NCBI RefSeq assembly: GCF_028618435.1
Contig: NZ_JAQISW010000006.1
Span: 62,001-126,000, forward strand
Origin: Bartonella sp. MM73XJBT.G
Lineage (GTDB): Bacteria; Pseudomonadota; Alphaproteobacteria; Rhizobiales; Rhizobiaceae
Length of the DNA: 64,000 nucleotides
Reading direction: 5' to 3'
Both the position numbers and the translations under genes were made by a program. The notes beneath the pieces were generated by a model. It ran no database searches. It saw only the letters and a program-made list of their open reading frames with translations, and had not been told where the DNA came from. Of this stretch, positions 54,697 through 63,905 are shown piece by piece (the stretch's first letter is position 1; the number at the start of each line of letters is the position of its first letter).

Positions 54697-56271
54697 ATGT
54701 ATCGTAAAATCAATTGGAAAACGATCTTTTATATGGCGGTTTTCATAGCTTGTTCTACCTCATTTGCTGAAAGTGCGGCTCGAAAGACTTCTGAATATCC
54801 AGCACATGATACGGATAAAGCTTCCGATGTGATGGAAAAAGCTTCAGATGCCGCTGATAAGGCTGCTTCCGATGCGGTGAAGAAAGCCACGGATGCTGCT
54901 GATAAGGCTGCTTCCGATGTGATGGAAAAAGCTTCAGATGCCGCTGATAAGGCTTCCGATGCGGTGAAGAAAGCCACGGATGCTGCTGATAAGGCTGCTT
55001 CCGATGCGGTGAAGAAAGCCACGGATGCCGCTGATAAGGCTTCTGATGTGATGGAAAAAGCTTCAGACGCTGCTGATAAGGCTGCTTCCGATGTAGTGGA
55101 AAAAGCTTCAGACGCCGCTGATAAGGCTGCTTCCGATGTGGTGGAAAAAGCTTCAGACGCTGCTGATAAGGCTGCTTCCGATGCGGTGAAGAAAGCCACG
55201 GATGCCGCTGATAAGGCTTCTGATGTGATGGAAAAAGCTTCAGACGCTGCTGATAAGGCTGCTTCCGATGCGGTGAAGAAAGCCACGGATGCTGCTGATA
55301 AGGCTTCCGATGCGGTGAAGAAAGCCACGGATGCCGCTGATAAGGCTGCTTCCGATGTGATGGAAAAAGCTTCAGATGCTGCTGATAAGGCTTCCGATGC
55401 GGTGAAGAAAGCCACGGATGCCGCTGATAAGGCTGCTTCCGATGTGATGGAAAAAGCTTCAGATGCCGCTGATAAGGCTGCTTCCGATGTGGTGGAAAAA
55501 GCTTCAGACGCTGCTGATAAGGCTGCTTCCGATGTGGTGAAAAAAGCTGCTGGGGTTTCGGTGTATCAAGGGATTATTTTAGAGAATCAGCAGGACTTAT
55601 TTAAAGATTATGATTTAGATAAGCTTTTGCATAAAATACGGATGGTGCTTGAGCATAACAATTTGAAAAATGTTAACAAGCAGTTTCACCGACTTTTTGA
55701 TAAAAAAGACTCTTCTGTTTATTCTTGTTCCGTTGAAAGTGCTGCTTTGGATGAAAAATCTCAGACTGAAAAAGAAGAGATGGTGCAGGAGCTGAGTGCG
55801 GATAACCAGACAAAGGTTGCTGATGTGAAAGATCATGCTGTGAAGGAAACAGGGGGTATTTTTAAAAAAGCGCATGATGTAACGGTTCAAGCAGATCAAA
55901 GTGACACTCTTTCTTCTTCTAAAGCGTTGTATAAGGAAGGGTATGACTTTATTCGTTCTGCCAACTATGTTGAGGCTGAAAGGAGCTTTTGTGCTTTTCA
56001 AAATCGCTACAAAAAAGATCCTTTGAGTGATGATGCTTTGTTTTGGTTGGCTGAATCTTTGTTGGGACAAAAACGCTATTATGAAGCAGCACAAGTTTAC
56101 CTGTCCGCATGGTATGCCGATAAAAAGAAGCTCTATACATCCGAGATTTTGCTGAAATTAGCAAGAAGTATGGTCGCTCTTGAGAAAAATGAAAAGGATT
56201 GTGCTCTTTTTGCAAAAAACAAAAAACATCATCAAATGTTAGAGTCTGTGTTTTGTAACTCTCTAAAATAA
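54697..56271 (+). CDS. cpoB: CpoB/YbgF-like periplasmic protein with greatly expanded helical repeats
   Basis: A 524-residue protein in the position of cpoB/ybgF. Signal peptide to about residue 24 (STSFAES). Residues about 40-284 are built of 14- or 15-residue units such as KASDAADKAASDVME and KATDAADKASDAVK, which would form a long amphipathic helix or coiled coil in place of the short N-terminal coiled coil of ordinary CpoB. The C-terminal part (about 408-505) keeps TPR-like text, KALYKEGYDFIRSANYVEAERSF and DDALFWLAESLLGQKRYYEA, but the last TPR is shortened. CpoB coordinates Tol with peptidoglycan synthesis. It is roughly 200 residues longer than usual, and the extra length is in the repeats. 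Confidence 0.85.
   Translation: MYRKINWKTIFYMAVFIACSTSFAESAARKTSEYPAHDTDKASDVMEKASDAADKAASDAVKKATDAADKAASDVMEKASDAADKASDAVKKATDAADKAASDAVKKATDAADKASDVMEKASDAADKAASDVVEKASDAADKAASDVVEKASDAADKAASDAVKKATDAADKASDVMEKASDAADKAASDAVKKATDAADKASDAVKKATDAADKAASDVMEKASDAADKASDAVKKATDAADKAASDVMEKASDAADKAASDVVEKASDAADKAASDVVKKAAGVSVYQGIILENQQDLFKDYDLDKLLHKIRMVLEHNNLKNVNKQFHRLFDKKDSSVYSCSVESAALDEKSQTEKEEMVQELSADNQTKVADVKDHAVKETGGIFKKAHDVTVQADQSDTLSSSKALYKEGYDFIRSANYVEAERSFCAFQNRYKKDPLSDDALFWLAESLLGQKRYYEAAQVYLSAWYADKKKLYTSEILLKLARSMVALEKNEKDCALFAKNKKHHQMLESVFCNSLK
54813..55550 (+). repeat. Tandem 42/45-base repeat array inside cpoB
   Basis: About 17 units built on GATAAGGCTGCTTCCGATGT followed by a GGTGAAGAAAGCCACGGATGC or GATGGAAAAAGCTTCAGATGC half. 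Units alternate between 42 and 45 bases (one GCT codon present or absent), always in frame. Higher-order blocks recur, for example the same long block at about 54975-55070 and 55160-55260. Confidence 0.95.
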
Positions 56272-56289
56272 GCAACGAGGTCATTTTCG

Positions 56290-57738
56290 GTGTGCGTTAG
56301 ACTAGCAAGAAATCTCTTTAAAACATCGGATTTTATTCAGTGTCGACGAGTGATTCTTGCTGTCTCAGGGGGAAGTGATTCTTTGGCTTTGATGTTTTTG
56401 GTTAAAGAGTATTTGGATACGCTCTCTATTCCTTTAGAAATAATTGCTGTTACGGTTGATCATCAATTGCGTAAAGAATCAGCGCGTGAAGCAGAAACTG
56501 TTGCGGAAATTTGTCATGACCATCACATTAAACATATCACTGTGCGGTGGGAAGGCAAAAAACCAAAGACGCATATTGCTTCCAGCGCTCGTATTGCACG
56601 CTATAATCTCTTAGTTCAGGAAGCACAAAAACAACGTGCCTCCCTTATTATGACCGGCCATACATTCAATGATCAGGTTGAAACCTATCAAATGCGCTCT
56701 CAACGTCTCCAAAAGAGTAGGGGGGGTCTCCAAAAGAGTAGGGGGGCTTTGCGCAGTGAAGTTGGTGCTATGTGTGATGAAGATCATGCCAGAGAAACGA
56801 GAGAAAATATTGCCGAAAAAAACGATGGAATCTTATATGAGCGTGGTTTATCTTGTATCCCGCGTGAGTCATTGCTGCATAGAAAAGTACGTTTGATTCG
56901 GCCGCTTCTTGGTGTAAAACGCCAAACATTGCGCAATTATTTAAGCGTGCAAGGAAAAGTGTGGATTGATGATCCAAGCAATGAAGATCGCAGTTTTGAA
57001 CGCGTGCGTGTGCGTCAATCTCTTCCTCCGCAAAAGCTTGCGGATATTGCTCAAAAAATAAATCAGGCTGCATTGCGGCGGCGTCAACACGCGCAAAATA
57101 TTGCCGATTTAATCTTAGCACTGGATATTACGGTTCAATATGGGCGTTGTTTCATCAAAAAGCCTGCGTCACTTTTACACAAACATGCCTGTTTCCCTTT
57201 CGTTGTTGGGCTTTTTGCGGTGTTGATGGGTGGGGGATTTTATTTGCTTCCTTCAAAAAAATTAAGCATGCTTGTTCAAAAACTCTCTCTTCATTCTTCC
57301 GAAAAGCGGCGTTTTACTTATGCGGGCTGTGTGATTGAATATAATAAAGATGGCATTGCTTTATGGCGTGAAAAACGCAATATGAAAGAGGTTTTTGTAG
57401 CGCCGGAGGAAACACTCATGTGGGATGGGCGCTATCAGATTACCAATCATGGATCTGAGGCTATAAAGGTTGGAGCCGCAAATTTAGAACAGCTGAAACC
57501 TTTATTGAAAAACAGCAATTTTAATCTTAAAAAGCCTCATTTGCCCTCTTTACAATCACTGCTGATGATTTCAAATGATAAAGGGTGTGATATTCCTGAG
57601 TTGATTTCTCAAGCGATTATTCATAAAAACGTTATCATCAAGCGAATTATGGCGCCTTTTGATTGGCTTTCCTCACGCGAAGATACTGCGCTGGTGAATG
57701 TTGTAGAACCTTTTTTTAATCTTGAGGTGAAAAGATAA
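56290..57738 (+). CDS. tilS: tRNA(Ile)-lysidine synthase TilS
   Basis: A 482-residue enzyme that changes C34 of the AUA-reading tRNA-Ile to lysidine. The PP-loop ATP motif ILAVSGGSDSLALMF lies near residue 22; AVTVDHQLRKESAREAETVA, SSARIARYNLLVQEA and GHTFNDQVETYQMR follow. Start GTG 56290 after ACGAGG. After QMRSQR there is an insert with a duplicated 7-residue unit (LQKSRGG, LQKSRGA) encoded by a 21-base tandem repeat with G7 and G6 runs, followed by a non-conserved stretch before RLIRPLLGVKRQTLRNYL. Confidence 0.92.
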   Translation: MCVRLARNLFKTSDFIQCRRVILAVSGGSDSLALMFLVKEYLDTLSIPLEIIAVTVDHQLRKESAREAETVAEICHDHHIKHITVRWEGKKPKTHIASSARIARYNLLVQEAQKQRASLIMTGHTFNDQVETYQMRSQRLQKSRGGLQKSRGALRSEVGAMCDEDHARETRENIAEKNDGILYERGLSCIPRESLLHRKVRLIRPLLGVKRQTLRNYLSVQGKVWIDDPSNEDRSFERVRVRQSLPPQKLADIAQKINQAALRRRQHAQNIADLILALDITVQYGRCFIKKPASLLHKHACFPFVVGLFAVLMGGGFYLLPSKKLSMLVQKLSLHSSEKRRFTYAGCVIEYNKDGIALWREKRNMKEVFVAPEETLMWDGRYQITNHGSEAIKVGAANLEQLKPLLKNSNFNLKKPHLPSLQSLLMISNDKGCDIPELISQAIIHKNVIIKRIMAPFDWLSSREDTALVNVVEPFFNLEVKR

Positions 57739-57852
57739 AGAAAAATAACTCTAAAAGAGAATAAACCGTCTCTCATCCCTTGGCAAGGGGCTGACAAGGT
57801 TATATGTTAAGGGGAACTGTTTGAAATCTATATTTGATTAAGTGGGCTGAAT

Positions 57853-59985
57853 ATGAATTCTAATTACCGCTCTCTCCTCATTTGGGGAGTTATTGCCTTG
57901 ATTTTAATTGTGTCGTTTTCTTTCTTTAATGGAGATAGTCAACGTTCTGGTGGTGGAGAAGTCTCCTATTCTGAGTTTTTACAAAAAGTTGAGAATAACG
58001 AGCTGAAATCGGTGACCATTCAAGGTCAAAAATTAACAGGACAAACTGTCGAACAGAGAACTGTTTCAACTTTTGCACCACGTGATCCTGGTTTGATACA
58101 AAAATTGGAAAGCAAAAACGTTAATGTTAAAGCTATTCCTGAAAGTTCTGGAAATAGTATCTTCCTTAATCTCCTTTTTTCTTTGTTGCCTGTTATTATT
58201 ATTGTAGGAGCGTGGGTCTTTTTTATGCGACAAATGCAAAATGGATCTCGCGGGGCAATGGGGTTTGGGAAATCAAAGGCAAGATTGCTTAATGAAGCGC
58301 AAGGACGTGTTACCTTTAAGGATGTTGCTGGCGTTGAAGAAGCAAAACAAGATCTGCAAGAAATTGTTGAATTTTTACGCGAACCACAAAAATTTCAACG
58401 CTTAGGAGGGCGTATCCCTCGCGGTGTTTTGCTTGTTGGTCCTCCAGGAACCGGTAAAACGCTGTTAGCGCGTTCGGTGGCTGGTGAAGCTAATGTACCA
58501 TTCTTTACCATTTCAGGGTCTGATTTTGTTGAAATGTTTGTAGGTGTTGGGGCGAGCCGTGTGCGGGATATGTTCGAACAGGCTAAAAAAAATGCACCTT
58601 GTATTATCTTTATAGATGAAATCGATGCTGTTGGACGCCATCGGGGTGCTGGACTGGGTGGGGGAAACGATGAGCGTGAGCAGACTTTAAATCAGTTGCT
58701 TGTCGAAATGGATGGGTTTGAGCCCAATGAGAGTATTATTCTTATTGCTGCAACAAACCGCCCTGATGTGCTGGATCCTGCTTTATTGAGACCAGGGCGT
58801 TTTGACCGACAAGTCGTGGTGCCAAATCCAGATGTTTCTGGACGTGAGCAAATCTTGAAAGTACATGTGCGCAATGTCCCTTTAGCCCCGAATGTTGATT
58901 TGAAAGTTTTGGCAAGGGGAACTCCAGGGTTTTCCGGTGCGGACCTCATGAATCTTGTAAATGAAGCTGCTCTTATGGCTGCGAGCCGCAATAAAAGAGT
59001 TGTGACAATGCAAGAATTCGAAGATGCAAAAGATAAGGTGATGATGGGGGCTGAACGTCGTTCAACCGCTATGACACAAGAGGAAAAAGAACTCACGGCT
59101 TATCACGAAGCAGGGCATGCTATTGTGGCTCTCAATGTTCCGGTTGCTGACCCTGTCCACAAAGCAACAATCGTTCCAAGGGGAAGGGCATTGGGAATGG
59201 TGATGCAATTGCCGGAAGGCGATCGCTATTCCATGAGTTATCGATGGATGATTTCTCGTTTAGCCATCATGATGGGGGGGCGCGTGGCTGAAGAGTTAAA
59301 ATTTGGAAAGGAAAATATCACATCGGGGGCTTCTTCTGATATTGAGCAAGCAACGAAATTAGCACGTGCCATGATCACACGGTGGGGATTCTCGGATCTG
59401 CTTGGAAATGTTGCTTATGGCGATAACCAAGATGAAGTCTTTTTAGGTCATTCTGTTGCGCGAACACAAAATGTTTCTGAAGAAACAGCACGCATGATTG
59501 ATATGGAAGTGCGTAAGCTTATTGATGATGCCTATAAAAATGCAACCAATATTTTGAAAACAAAAAGAAAAGAATGGTTTGCTCTCGCTCAAGGCTTGTT
59601 GGAATATGAAACTTTAACGGGTGCTGAAATTAACGAAGTTATTGCAGGAAAGCCTCCTTCACGGACGCAGAAAGATGAAAATGCTGCCCCGCGGACTTCC
59701 TCTGTTCCAAAGATTGGAACGGTGAAAGCAGGGGATCCTGTGGGCGATGAAAAAGACGCTAAAACAGTGCTCCATAAAGCAGAATCCGTTAAAGGTGAGG
59801 AGGACGACAAGGCAGAAGGCACTGTTGGAAAGAAAACAGCAAAATCCAGTGATACTAAGTCCAAGGATACTGAGTCTAAAAAAGCACAAAACGCAAAAGG
59901 TCCTATAAAAACAGTCAATCACTCTCAAAATAAAAACAGTGTTGAAAAAAAGTCAAAACCTTCGGGATCTGATAAAGGAAAATAA
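57853..59985 (+). CDS. ftsH: ATP-dependent zinc metalloprotease FtsH
   Basis: A 710-residue membrane AAA+ protease. Two N-terminal membrane helices ([18 protein letters not shown] near 8-25 and [19 protein letters not shown] near 107-125), Walker A GPPGTGKT near 196, Walker [17 protein letters not shown], and the zinc site HEAGH near 418-422. It degrades misfolded membrane proteins and regulators such as RpoH and LpxC in other bacteria. The last 90 residues are a Lys/Ser/Asp-rich tail ([20 protein letters not shown]), longer than in E. coli but common in Rhizobiales. Confidence 0.97.
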   Translation: MNSNYRSLLIWGVIALILIVSFSFFNGDSQRSGGGEVSYSEFLQKVENNELKSVTIQGQKLTGQTVEQRTVSTFAPRDPGLIQKLESKNVNVKAIPESSGNSIFLNLLFSLLPVIIIVGAWVFFMRQMQNGSRGAMGFGKSKARLLNEAQGRVTFKDVAGVEEAKQDLQEIVEFLREPQKFQRLGGRIPRGVLLVGPPGTGKTLLARSVAGEANVPFFTISGSDFVEMFVGVGASRVRDMFEQAKKNAPCIIFIDEIDAVGRHRGAGLGGGNDEREQTLNQLLVEMDGFEPNESIILIAATNRPDVLDPALLRPGRFDRQVVVPNPDVSGREQILKVHVRNVPLAPNVDLKVLARGTPGFSGADLMNLVNEAALMAASRNKRVVTMQEFEDAKDKVMMGAERRSTAMTQEEKELTAYHEAGHAIVALNVPVADPVHKATIVPRGRALGMVMQLPEGDRYSMSYRWMISRLAIMMGGRVAEELKFGKENITSGASSDIEQATKLARAMITRWGFSDLLGNVAYGDNQDEVFLGHSVARTQNVSEETARMIDMEVRKLIDDAYKNATNILKTKRKEWFALAQGLLEYETLTGAEINEVIAGKPPSRTQKDENAAPRTSSVPKIGTVKAGDPVGDEKDAKTVLHKAESVKGEEDDKAEGTVGKKTAKSSDTKSKDTESKKAQNAKGPIKTVNHSQNKNSVEKKSKPSGSDKGK

Positions 59986-60573
59986 GAATTCTTTAAGAAC
60001 ACTTGAGTGACTATGTTTTCGGAAAACTTCTAAATTCTTTGAAAAGGGCGCGAGCAAAGCTTTGCGCCTTTGATGCAATATTTGCCAAAACATGGAAGAA
60101 AAAAATTAAGAAAAGCCGTTTATTATGACAGCTTTAGTAGGGGATAAAGCGGTCTGTTCTCTTACAGTATTGGTAGGGTTGCAAGGTTTAAGTGATAGGG
60201 GATGCTTTACGGCTTTGGGCTGAAGGTTGTGAGGTTAAGTGATAGGGGTACTTTGCAGCTTTGGACTGAGGATTGTGAGGTTTGATAATGAATTGACTTG
60301 CGGGTTTGGCAGGATGTGAGACTATATTTTGGGTGTATTCAAGGGATGTGTAAAGCTTGTTTAGCAAATAATATTGCTTTATGTGTGCAGAGGAGAAACA
60401 TTATTGGTTGAGCGTCGTTTAGATGTGTCAATGGTGAAAGGTTTTTTGATGACCTAAAAAGATGAGGGGTAAGTCCAATGGTATCATTTATAGGGTGAGG
60501 AGTATAAAGGGCTATTGAGGGGCTATTAGCGTTTTAAAGAAAAGCCAAGGGAAGAAGGATAAAGGAACGAGGT
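59986..60573. other. Intergenic region between ftsH and glmM
   Basis: About 590 bases. Holds a two-copy 48-base tandem repeat (60184-60278) and the glmM start region. GGGCGC near 60048 and GCGCC near 60065 may form the ftsH terminator, but no clear T run follows. No gene. Confidence 0.45.
60184..60278. repeat. Two-copy tandem repeat, period about 48 bases
   Basis: AGGTTTAAGTGATAGGGGAT at 60184 and AGGTTAAGTGATAGGGGTAC at 60232 begin the units; both run through GCTTTGG(G/A)CTGA to GGTTGTG/GATTGTG. Short indels differ between the two. Confidence 0.85.
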
Positions 60574-61944
60574 ATGGTGCAAAAATATTTTGGGACTGAT
60601 GGAATTCGGGGAAAAGCCAATTCATTTCCCATGACACCTGATTTTGCCATGAAGGTAGGGATGGCTGTAGGGGTTTTATTTCGTTCACAACATCAATCGT
60701 GTCGTGTGGTGATTGGTAAGGATACCCGATTATCTGGCTATATGTTGGAAAATGCTTTGGTTTCAGGATTGACTGCTGCGGGGATGGAAGTTTTTTTATT
60801 GGGGCCCGTGCCAACGCCTGCTGTTGCAATGCTTTGCCGTTCTTTGCGTGCAGATCTTGGCGTGATGATTTCTGCTTCTCATAATCCTTTCTATGATAAT
60901 GGCATTAAACTTTTTGGTCCTGATGGTTTTAAGCTTTCAGATGATATGGAAGCAAGAATTGAACAATTGATCGATACAGATCTTTCAAAATCTTTAGCAA
61001 GTTCTGCCGAAATTGGTTCCGCAAAACGGGTTGAGGGAGATATTTATCGTTATATTGAATATGCCAAACGGACTTTGCCTCGTGATGTTCGCTTAGATGC
61101 TGTGCGTATTGTTGTGGATTGTGCTAATGGCGCTGCTTATAAAGCGGCTCCTCGTGCTTTATGGGAGTTGGGGGCTGAGGTTTTTGCTATTCATAATGAA
61201 CCGAATGGGACCAATATTAATCAAAAATGTGGCTCAACTGATTTAAGCTCTTTAAAACGCAAAGTGCATGAAGTGCGTGCTGATGTAGGGATTGCTCTTG
61301 ATGGAGATGGCGATCGTGTACTCATTGTTGATGAAAAAGCACAAGCGGTTAATGGGGATCAGTTGATTGCTGTGATTGCTGAAAATTGGCATAAAATGGG
61401 ACGGTTACGGTGCAATGGGGTTGTTACAACGATTATGTCCAATCTGGGACTGGAGCGGTTTTTGAATGCCAAAGGGTTGGACTTGATCAGAACAAAAGTT
61501 GGAGATCGTTATGTTGTCGATGCCATGCGTCAAAAGGGATATAATGTTGGAGGTGAGGCTTCTGGGCATATTGTGCTTAGTGACTTTGGGACAACGGGTG
61601 ATGGGTTGGTGGCAGCCTTGCAGATTTTAGCTTGTATGAAAGAAAGTCAAACCCCTATGAGCCAATTGTGTAAACGGTTTGAACCTGTCCCACAAATTTT
61701 AAAAAATGTAACGATTAAAAATAAAAATGTTTTGAAAAAAAATCCCGTCAAAACGGCTATTGATCAAGCAGAAAAGCAGTTGGGAAAAGAGGCACGATTG
61801 GTGATCCGTGCTTCTGGAACTGAGCCAGTTATCCGCCTTATGGCCGAAGGGGATGCACGAGAGGTGTTGGATACGGTTGTGACAGAGTTGATGGATGTGA
61901 TCACCCATCATGATACATGTGTGAGTACTGCTCTTGAAAGATAA
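60574..61944 (+). CDS. glmM: Phosphoglucosamine mutase
   Basis: A 456-residue enzyme interconverting glucosamine-6-phosphate and glucosamine-1-phosphate for peptidoglycan and LPS precursors. [12 protein letters not shown] at the start, the phosphoserine loop [20 protein letters not shown] near 95-114, the metal-binding DGDGDR near 246, [19 protein letters not shown] near 327 and the phosphate-binding [15 protein letters not shown] near 411. The order ftsH, glmM is usual. Confidence 0.97.
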   Translation: MVQKYFGTDGIRGKANSFPMTPDFAMKVGMAVGVLFRSQHQSCRVVIGKDTRLSGYMLENALVSGLTAAGMEVFLLGPVPTPAVAMLCRSLRADLGVMISASHNPFYDNGIKLFGPDGFKLSDDMEARIEQLIDTDLSKSLASSAEIGSAKRVEGDIYRYIEYAKRTLPRDVRLDAVRIVVDCANGAAYKAAPRALWELGAEVFAIHNEPNGTNINQKCGSTDLSSLKRKVHEVRADVGIALDGDGDRVLIVDEKAQAVNGDQLIAVIAENWHKMGRLRCNGVVTTIMSNLGLERFLNAKGLDLIRTKVGDRYVVDAMRQKGYNVGGEASGHIVLSDFGTTGDGLVAALQILACMKESQTPMSQLCKRFEPVPQILKNVTIKNKNVLKKNPVKTAIDQAEKQLGKEARLVIRASGTEPVIRLMAEGDAREVLDTVVTELMDVITHHDTCVSTALER

Positions 61945-62067
61945 GGTGATGAGAATAATCAATTTTTTTCATGACAGTTCTAATGTTTATAAAGTAAAAA
62001 AAGCCATGTGATATAAAAAATAATCAATATTTTTTGTATCTTGTCGTGTTACACATTCTCTTAATTT

Positions 62068-62332
62068 ATGATTTTATGATTTAAACATAAAAGGATTGAA
62101 GCCTTCTATAATACTGATACGACTAAAGGGATTAGAACCGCCCATGCTGTTTTAGGTGCTCTTGAAGGAGATGTATCGCCAAAAGATTTAAAGTTATGCG
62201 TCCTTTTGATTACATCTGCTAAAAGGTGATCTTAAAGATTATGGGTTAATTATTATCAATGGAAATTGTCGTGTAATATTTCACTTTGAGGCCATAGATG
62301 TCGAATTAGTTGATTATCGTGATTATCACTAA
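62068..62332 (+). pseudogene. Broken HigB toxin gene upstream of higA
   Basis: The conceptual reading is MIL, stop (TGA at codon 4), FKHKRIEAFYNTDTTKGIRTAHAVLGALEG, then a frameshift near 62227 and IIINGNCRVIFHFEAIDVELVDYRDYH to a TAA at 62330. This follows the HigB/RelE-type toxin pattern (F-N-R-I-F--DV--VDY-DYH). Two inactivating changes mean no full toxin. It ends 13 bases before higA. Confidence 0.85.
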
Positions 62333-62345
62333 GGAGTGCTAAAAA

Positions 62346-62594
62346 ATGATGAAAAATCCACCACATCCTGGTGAATTATTGCGTGAAGATGTGATAAAAG
62401 AATTTGGTTTATCGGTTAATGAAGCCGCAGAGTGGCTTGGTATATCTCGAGAAGCCCTTTCTAGCGTTTTAAATGGAAAAGCCGCGATTAGTGCTCATCT
62501 TGCTATTAGGCTTGAAATGTCTGGTGTAAGCACAGCACGAGCTTGGCTTGCTCTGCAAACAAATTATAATTTATCAAAAGCAACTTCTAAATAA
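62346..62594 (+). CDS. higA: HigA-family antitoxin, toxin partner dead
   Basis: An 82-residue XRE-type HigA: PPHPGELLREDVIKEFGLSVNEAAEWLGISREALSSVLNGKAAISAHLAIRLEMSG, the family's usual opening and helix-turn-helix, with the ending STARAWLALQTNYNL. AAGGAGTG precedes the ATG. In an active module it would bind HigB and repress the operon. Here the upstream toxin is broken while the antitoxin frame is intact, so it may persist as a solitary repressor or protect against related toxins. Confidence 0.92.
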   Translation: MMKNPPHPGELLREDVIKEFGLSVNEAAEWLGISREALSSVLNGKAAISAHLAIRLEMSGVSTARAWLALQTNYNLSKATSK

Positions 62595-62630
62595 CAGTCT
62601 CATGATAAAAAATACATAAAAGAGTTTCAA

Positions 62631-62714
62631 ATGGCTGTTAAATTTTTGCAACAGAGACAACAAGAGAAAATCAATGCGAGAGCGCGTGAAAGGTCGAAAG
62701 ATGTGATGCGGTAA
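62631..62714 (+). CDS. 27-residue ORF of unknown origin
   Basis: Encodes MAVKFLQQRQQEKINARARE and ends RSKDVMR. No ribosome-binding site is convincing. It is strongly charged and reads like the tail of a longer protein rather than a complete one. Given the VbhA/Fic module just downstream, it might be the end of a lost conjugation or effector gene, but nothing proves this. Confidence 0.25.
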   Translation: MAVKFLQQRQQEKINARARERSKDVMR

Positions 62715-62730
62715 GGCAAGGAATAAAACC

Positions 62731-62759
62731 TTATGTTTGTAGTATACTTGAGCTATAAT
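62731..62759 (+). promoter_or_regulatory. Promoter of the VbhA/Fic operon
   Basis: TTATGT (62731-62736), 17-base spacer, TATAAT (62754-62759), 26 bases before the antitoxin ATG. The spacer contains the palindrome AGTATACT (62741-62748), a possible operator. Confidence 0.55.
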
Positions 62760-62785
62760 GAAGAATAACGAAGGGAGGTTTTTAT

Positions 62786-62974
62786 ATGTTGAGTGAAGAG
62801 GAAATTAAACGACGTCGCTTTGCTGCTAAAAATGCATTGGCAAGCCAACGTTTAGAGGGGTTGGAACCCGATCCAAAAGTCGTTGAGCAAATGGAGCGTG
62901 TTATTATTGGAGAACTTGAAATAAGTGATATCCTCAAAGATTATATGGAGCGGGTAAAACGTGGAGAAGTATAA
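62786..62974 (+). CDS. vbhA: VbhA-like antitoxin of a Fic toxin
   Basis: A 62-residue helical protein closely resembling VbhA, the class I Fic antitoxin. The inhibitory helix motif S-x3-E-G is present as SQRLEG, with Ser20 and Glu24, the same positions as in VbhA. The Glu blocks the ATP gamma-phosphate site of the toxin. AGGGAGG lies 8 bases before the ATG. The gene overlaps the toxin start by 14 bases, which couples their translation and favours antitoxin first. Confidence 0.93.
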   Translation: MLSEEEIKRRRFAAKNALASQRLEGLEPDPKVVEQMERVIIGELEISDILKDYMERVKRGEV

Positions 62975-63554
62975 GGGAAGCGGTGATCCTTATACTGATC
63001 CTGAAACTGGTGTGTTATATAATCGGTTTGGTATTAAAGACAAAGCCACATTGGAGCGTGTAGAATCTACTTTCGCTTATTTAAGGTCTTTTGAACTTAT
63101 GCATGCTGCTATTCGTGGTAAGTTTGATCTCAGCTACATGAAAGAGATGCATAGGAAACTGTTTGGTGACATATATGAATGGGCGGGAGAGATCCGTTTA
63201 GTGGATATTGCCAAAGGCAATAGTATGTTTGCGAGTTATCATCAGATTGAAAGTTATGCCCCGAAGATTACGCAACAGCTTGCAAAAGAACAGTATCTGC
63301 GTGGTCTTGATATAGATGAATTTAGCCAAAGGGCTGGATATTACATGGGAGAGTTGAATGCGTTGCATCCCTTTCGAGAGGGGAATGGGCGTACCTTGCG
63401 TGAATTTATGGGACAACTTGCTCGTGAAGCTGGTTATCATATCAACTGGAAGGGTGTTGAGAAACAAGAAATGCTAGAGGCATCTATTGCGGCCCATTTT
63501 GGGAAGTCTGAACATTTGTCTGTATTGATTCATCAAAACCTCAATCTCTTATAA
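62961..63554 (+). CDS. Fic-domain AMP-transferase toxin, VbhT-like, without BID domain
   Basis: A 197-residue protein that covers the Fic domain of VbhT and no more. The opening [22 protein letters not shown] matches VbhT; the active site [12 protein letters not shown] is complete at 136-147 with His136, the VbhT position. Fic enzymes of this class transfer AMP to DNA gyrase and topoisomerase IV and stop growth. VbhT itself carries a C-terminal BID secretion domain; here the frame stops just after the Fic fold (HQNLNLL). The start is GTG 62961 within vbhA. It should be active if expressed without VbhA. Confidence 0.92.
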   Translation: MEKYKGSGDPYTDPETGVLYNRFGIKDKATLERVESTFAYLRSFELMHAAIRGKFDLSYMKEMHRKLFGDIYEWAGEIRLVDIAKGNSMFASYHQIESYAPKITQQLAKEQYLRGLDIDEFSQRAGYYMGELNALHPFREGNGRTLREFMGQLAREAGYHINWKGVEKQEMLEASIAAHFGKSEHLSVLIHQNLNLL

Positions 63555-63782
63555 GCTGCGGCGTTTGTGGTGCGTACAACAATGATGCCAAGTTTGAAAG
63601 CTGTTGTTACAAAGTCCTCTAAGGGTATGGAAGAATGCCCATAGATGATATTGTAGCCTATAAATATAATATAGATTGTAGCAGATACCTTAAACGGAGC
63701 TATCTACACTTGATGAAAGATTGGCAATGATTTTATCCCTTGTCCGGTGTGAGGGACACCGTTAAATATATTGTCTATTGCT
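63555..63782. other. Intergenic region downstream of the Fic gene
   Basis: No VbhT BID-domain coding was recognised in any frame. A small stem GGTGT/ACACC is visible near 63745-63760. Confidence 0.4.
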
Positions 63783-63905
63783 TCATATTCCATATTTCTT
63801 TTTAAGTTCCTTCTCACGTTCAAGCTGCGCTAATCTTAGATTTTCACAACCAGCGGTGATGAGCCCTGTGCAAAATAGCAATGTTGTTATGAGAACTTTA
63901 TTCAT
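63783..63905 (-). CDS. 40-residue lipoprotein, VirB7/TrwH-like in size and form
   Basis: On the minus strand an ATG at 63905, preceded by AAGGGGAAA, encodes MNKVLITTLLFCTGLITAGC followed by ENLRLAQLEREKELKKKYGI. The signal peptide and lipobox-like TAGC with Cys20 indicate a lipoprotein of about 21 mature residues. Size and form are like the VirB7/TrwH lipoproteins of type IV secretion systems or entry-exclusion and lysis lipoproteins. The Fic/VbhA module beside it makes a link to a Vbh-type conjugation system plausible. No other secretion gene is visible before the window ends. Confidence 0.55.
   Translation of the reverse strand: MNKVLITTLLFCTGLITAGCENLRLAQLEREKELKKKYGI

Noticed and set aside
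54729-55415. Long open frame of 228 codons on the minus strand
   Set aside because: It is the antisense shadow of the cpoB repeat array; low-complexity repeats keep several frames open. No ribosome-binding site or family resemblance.
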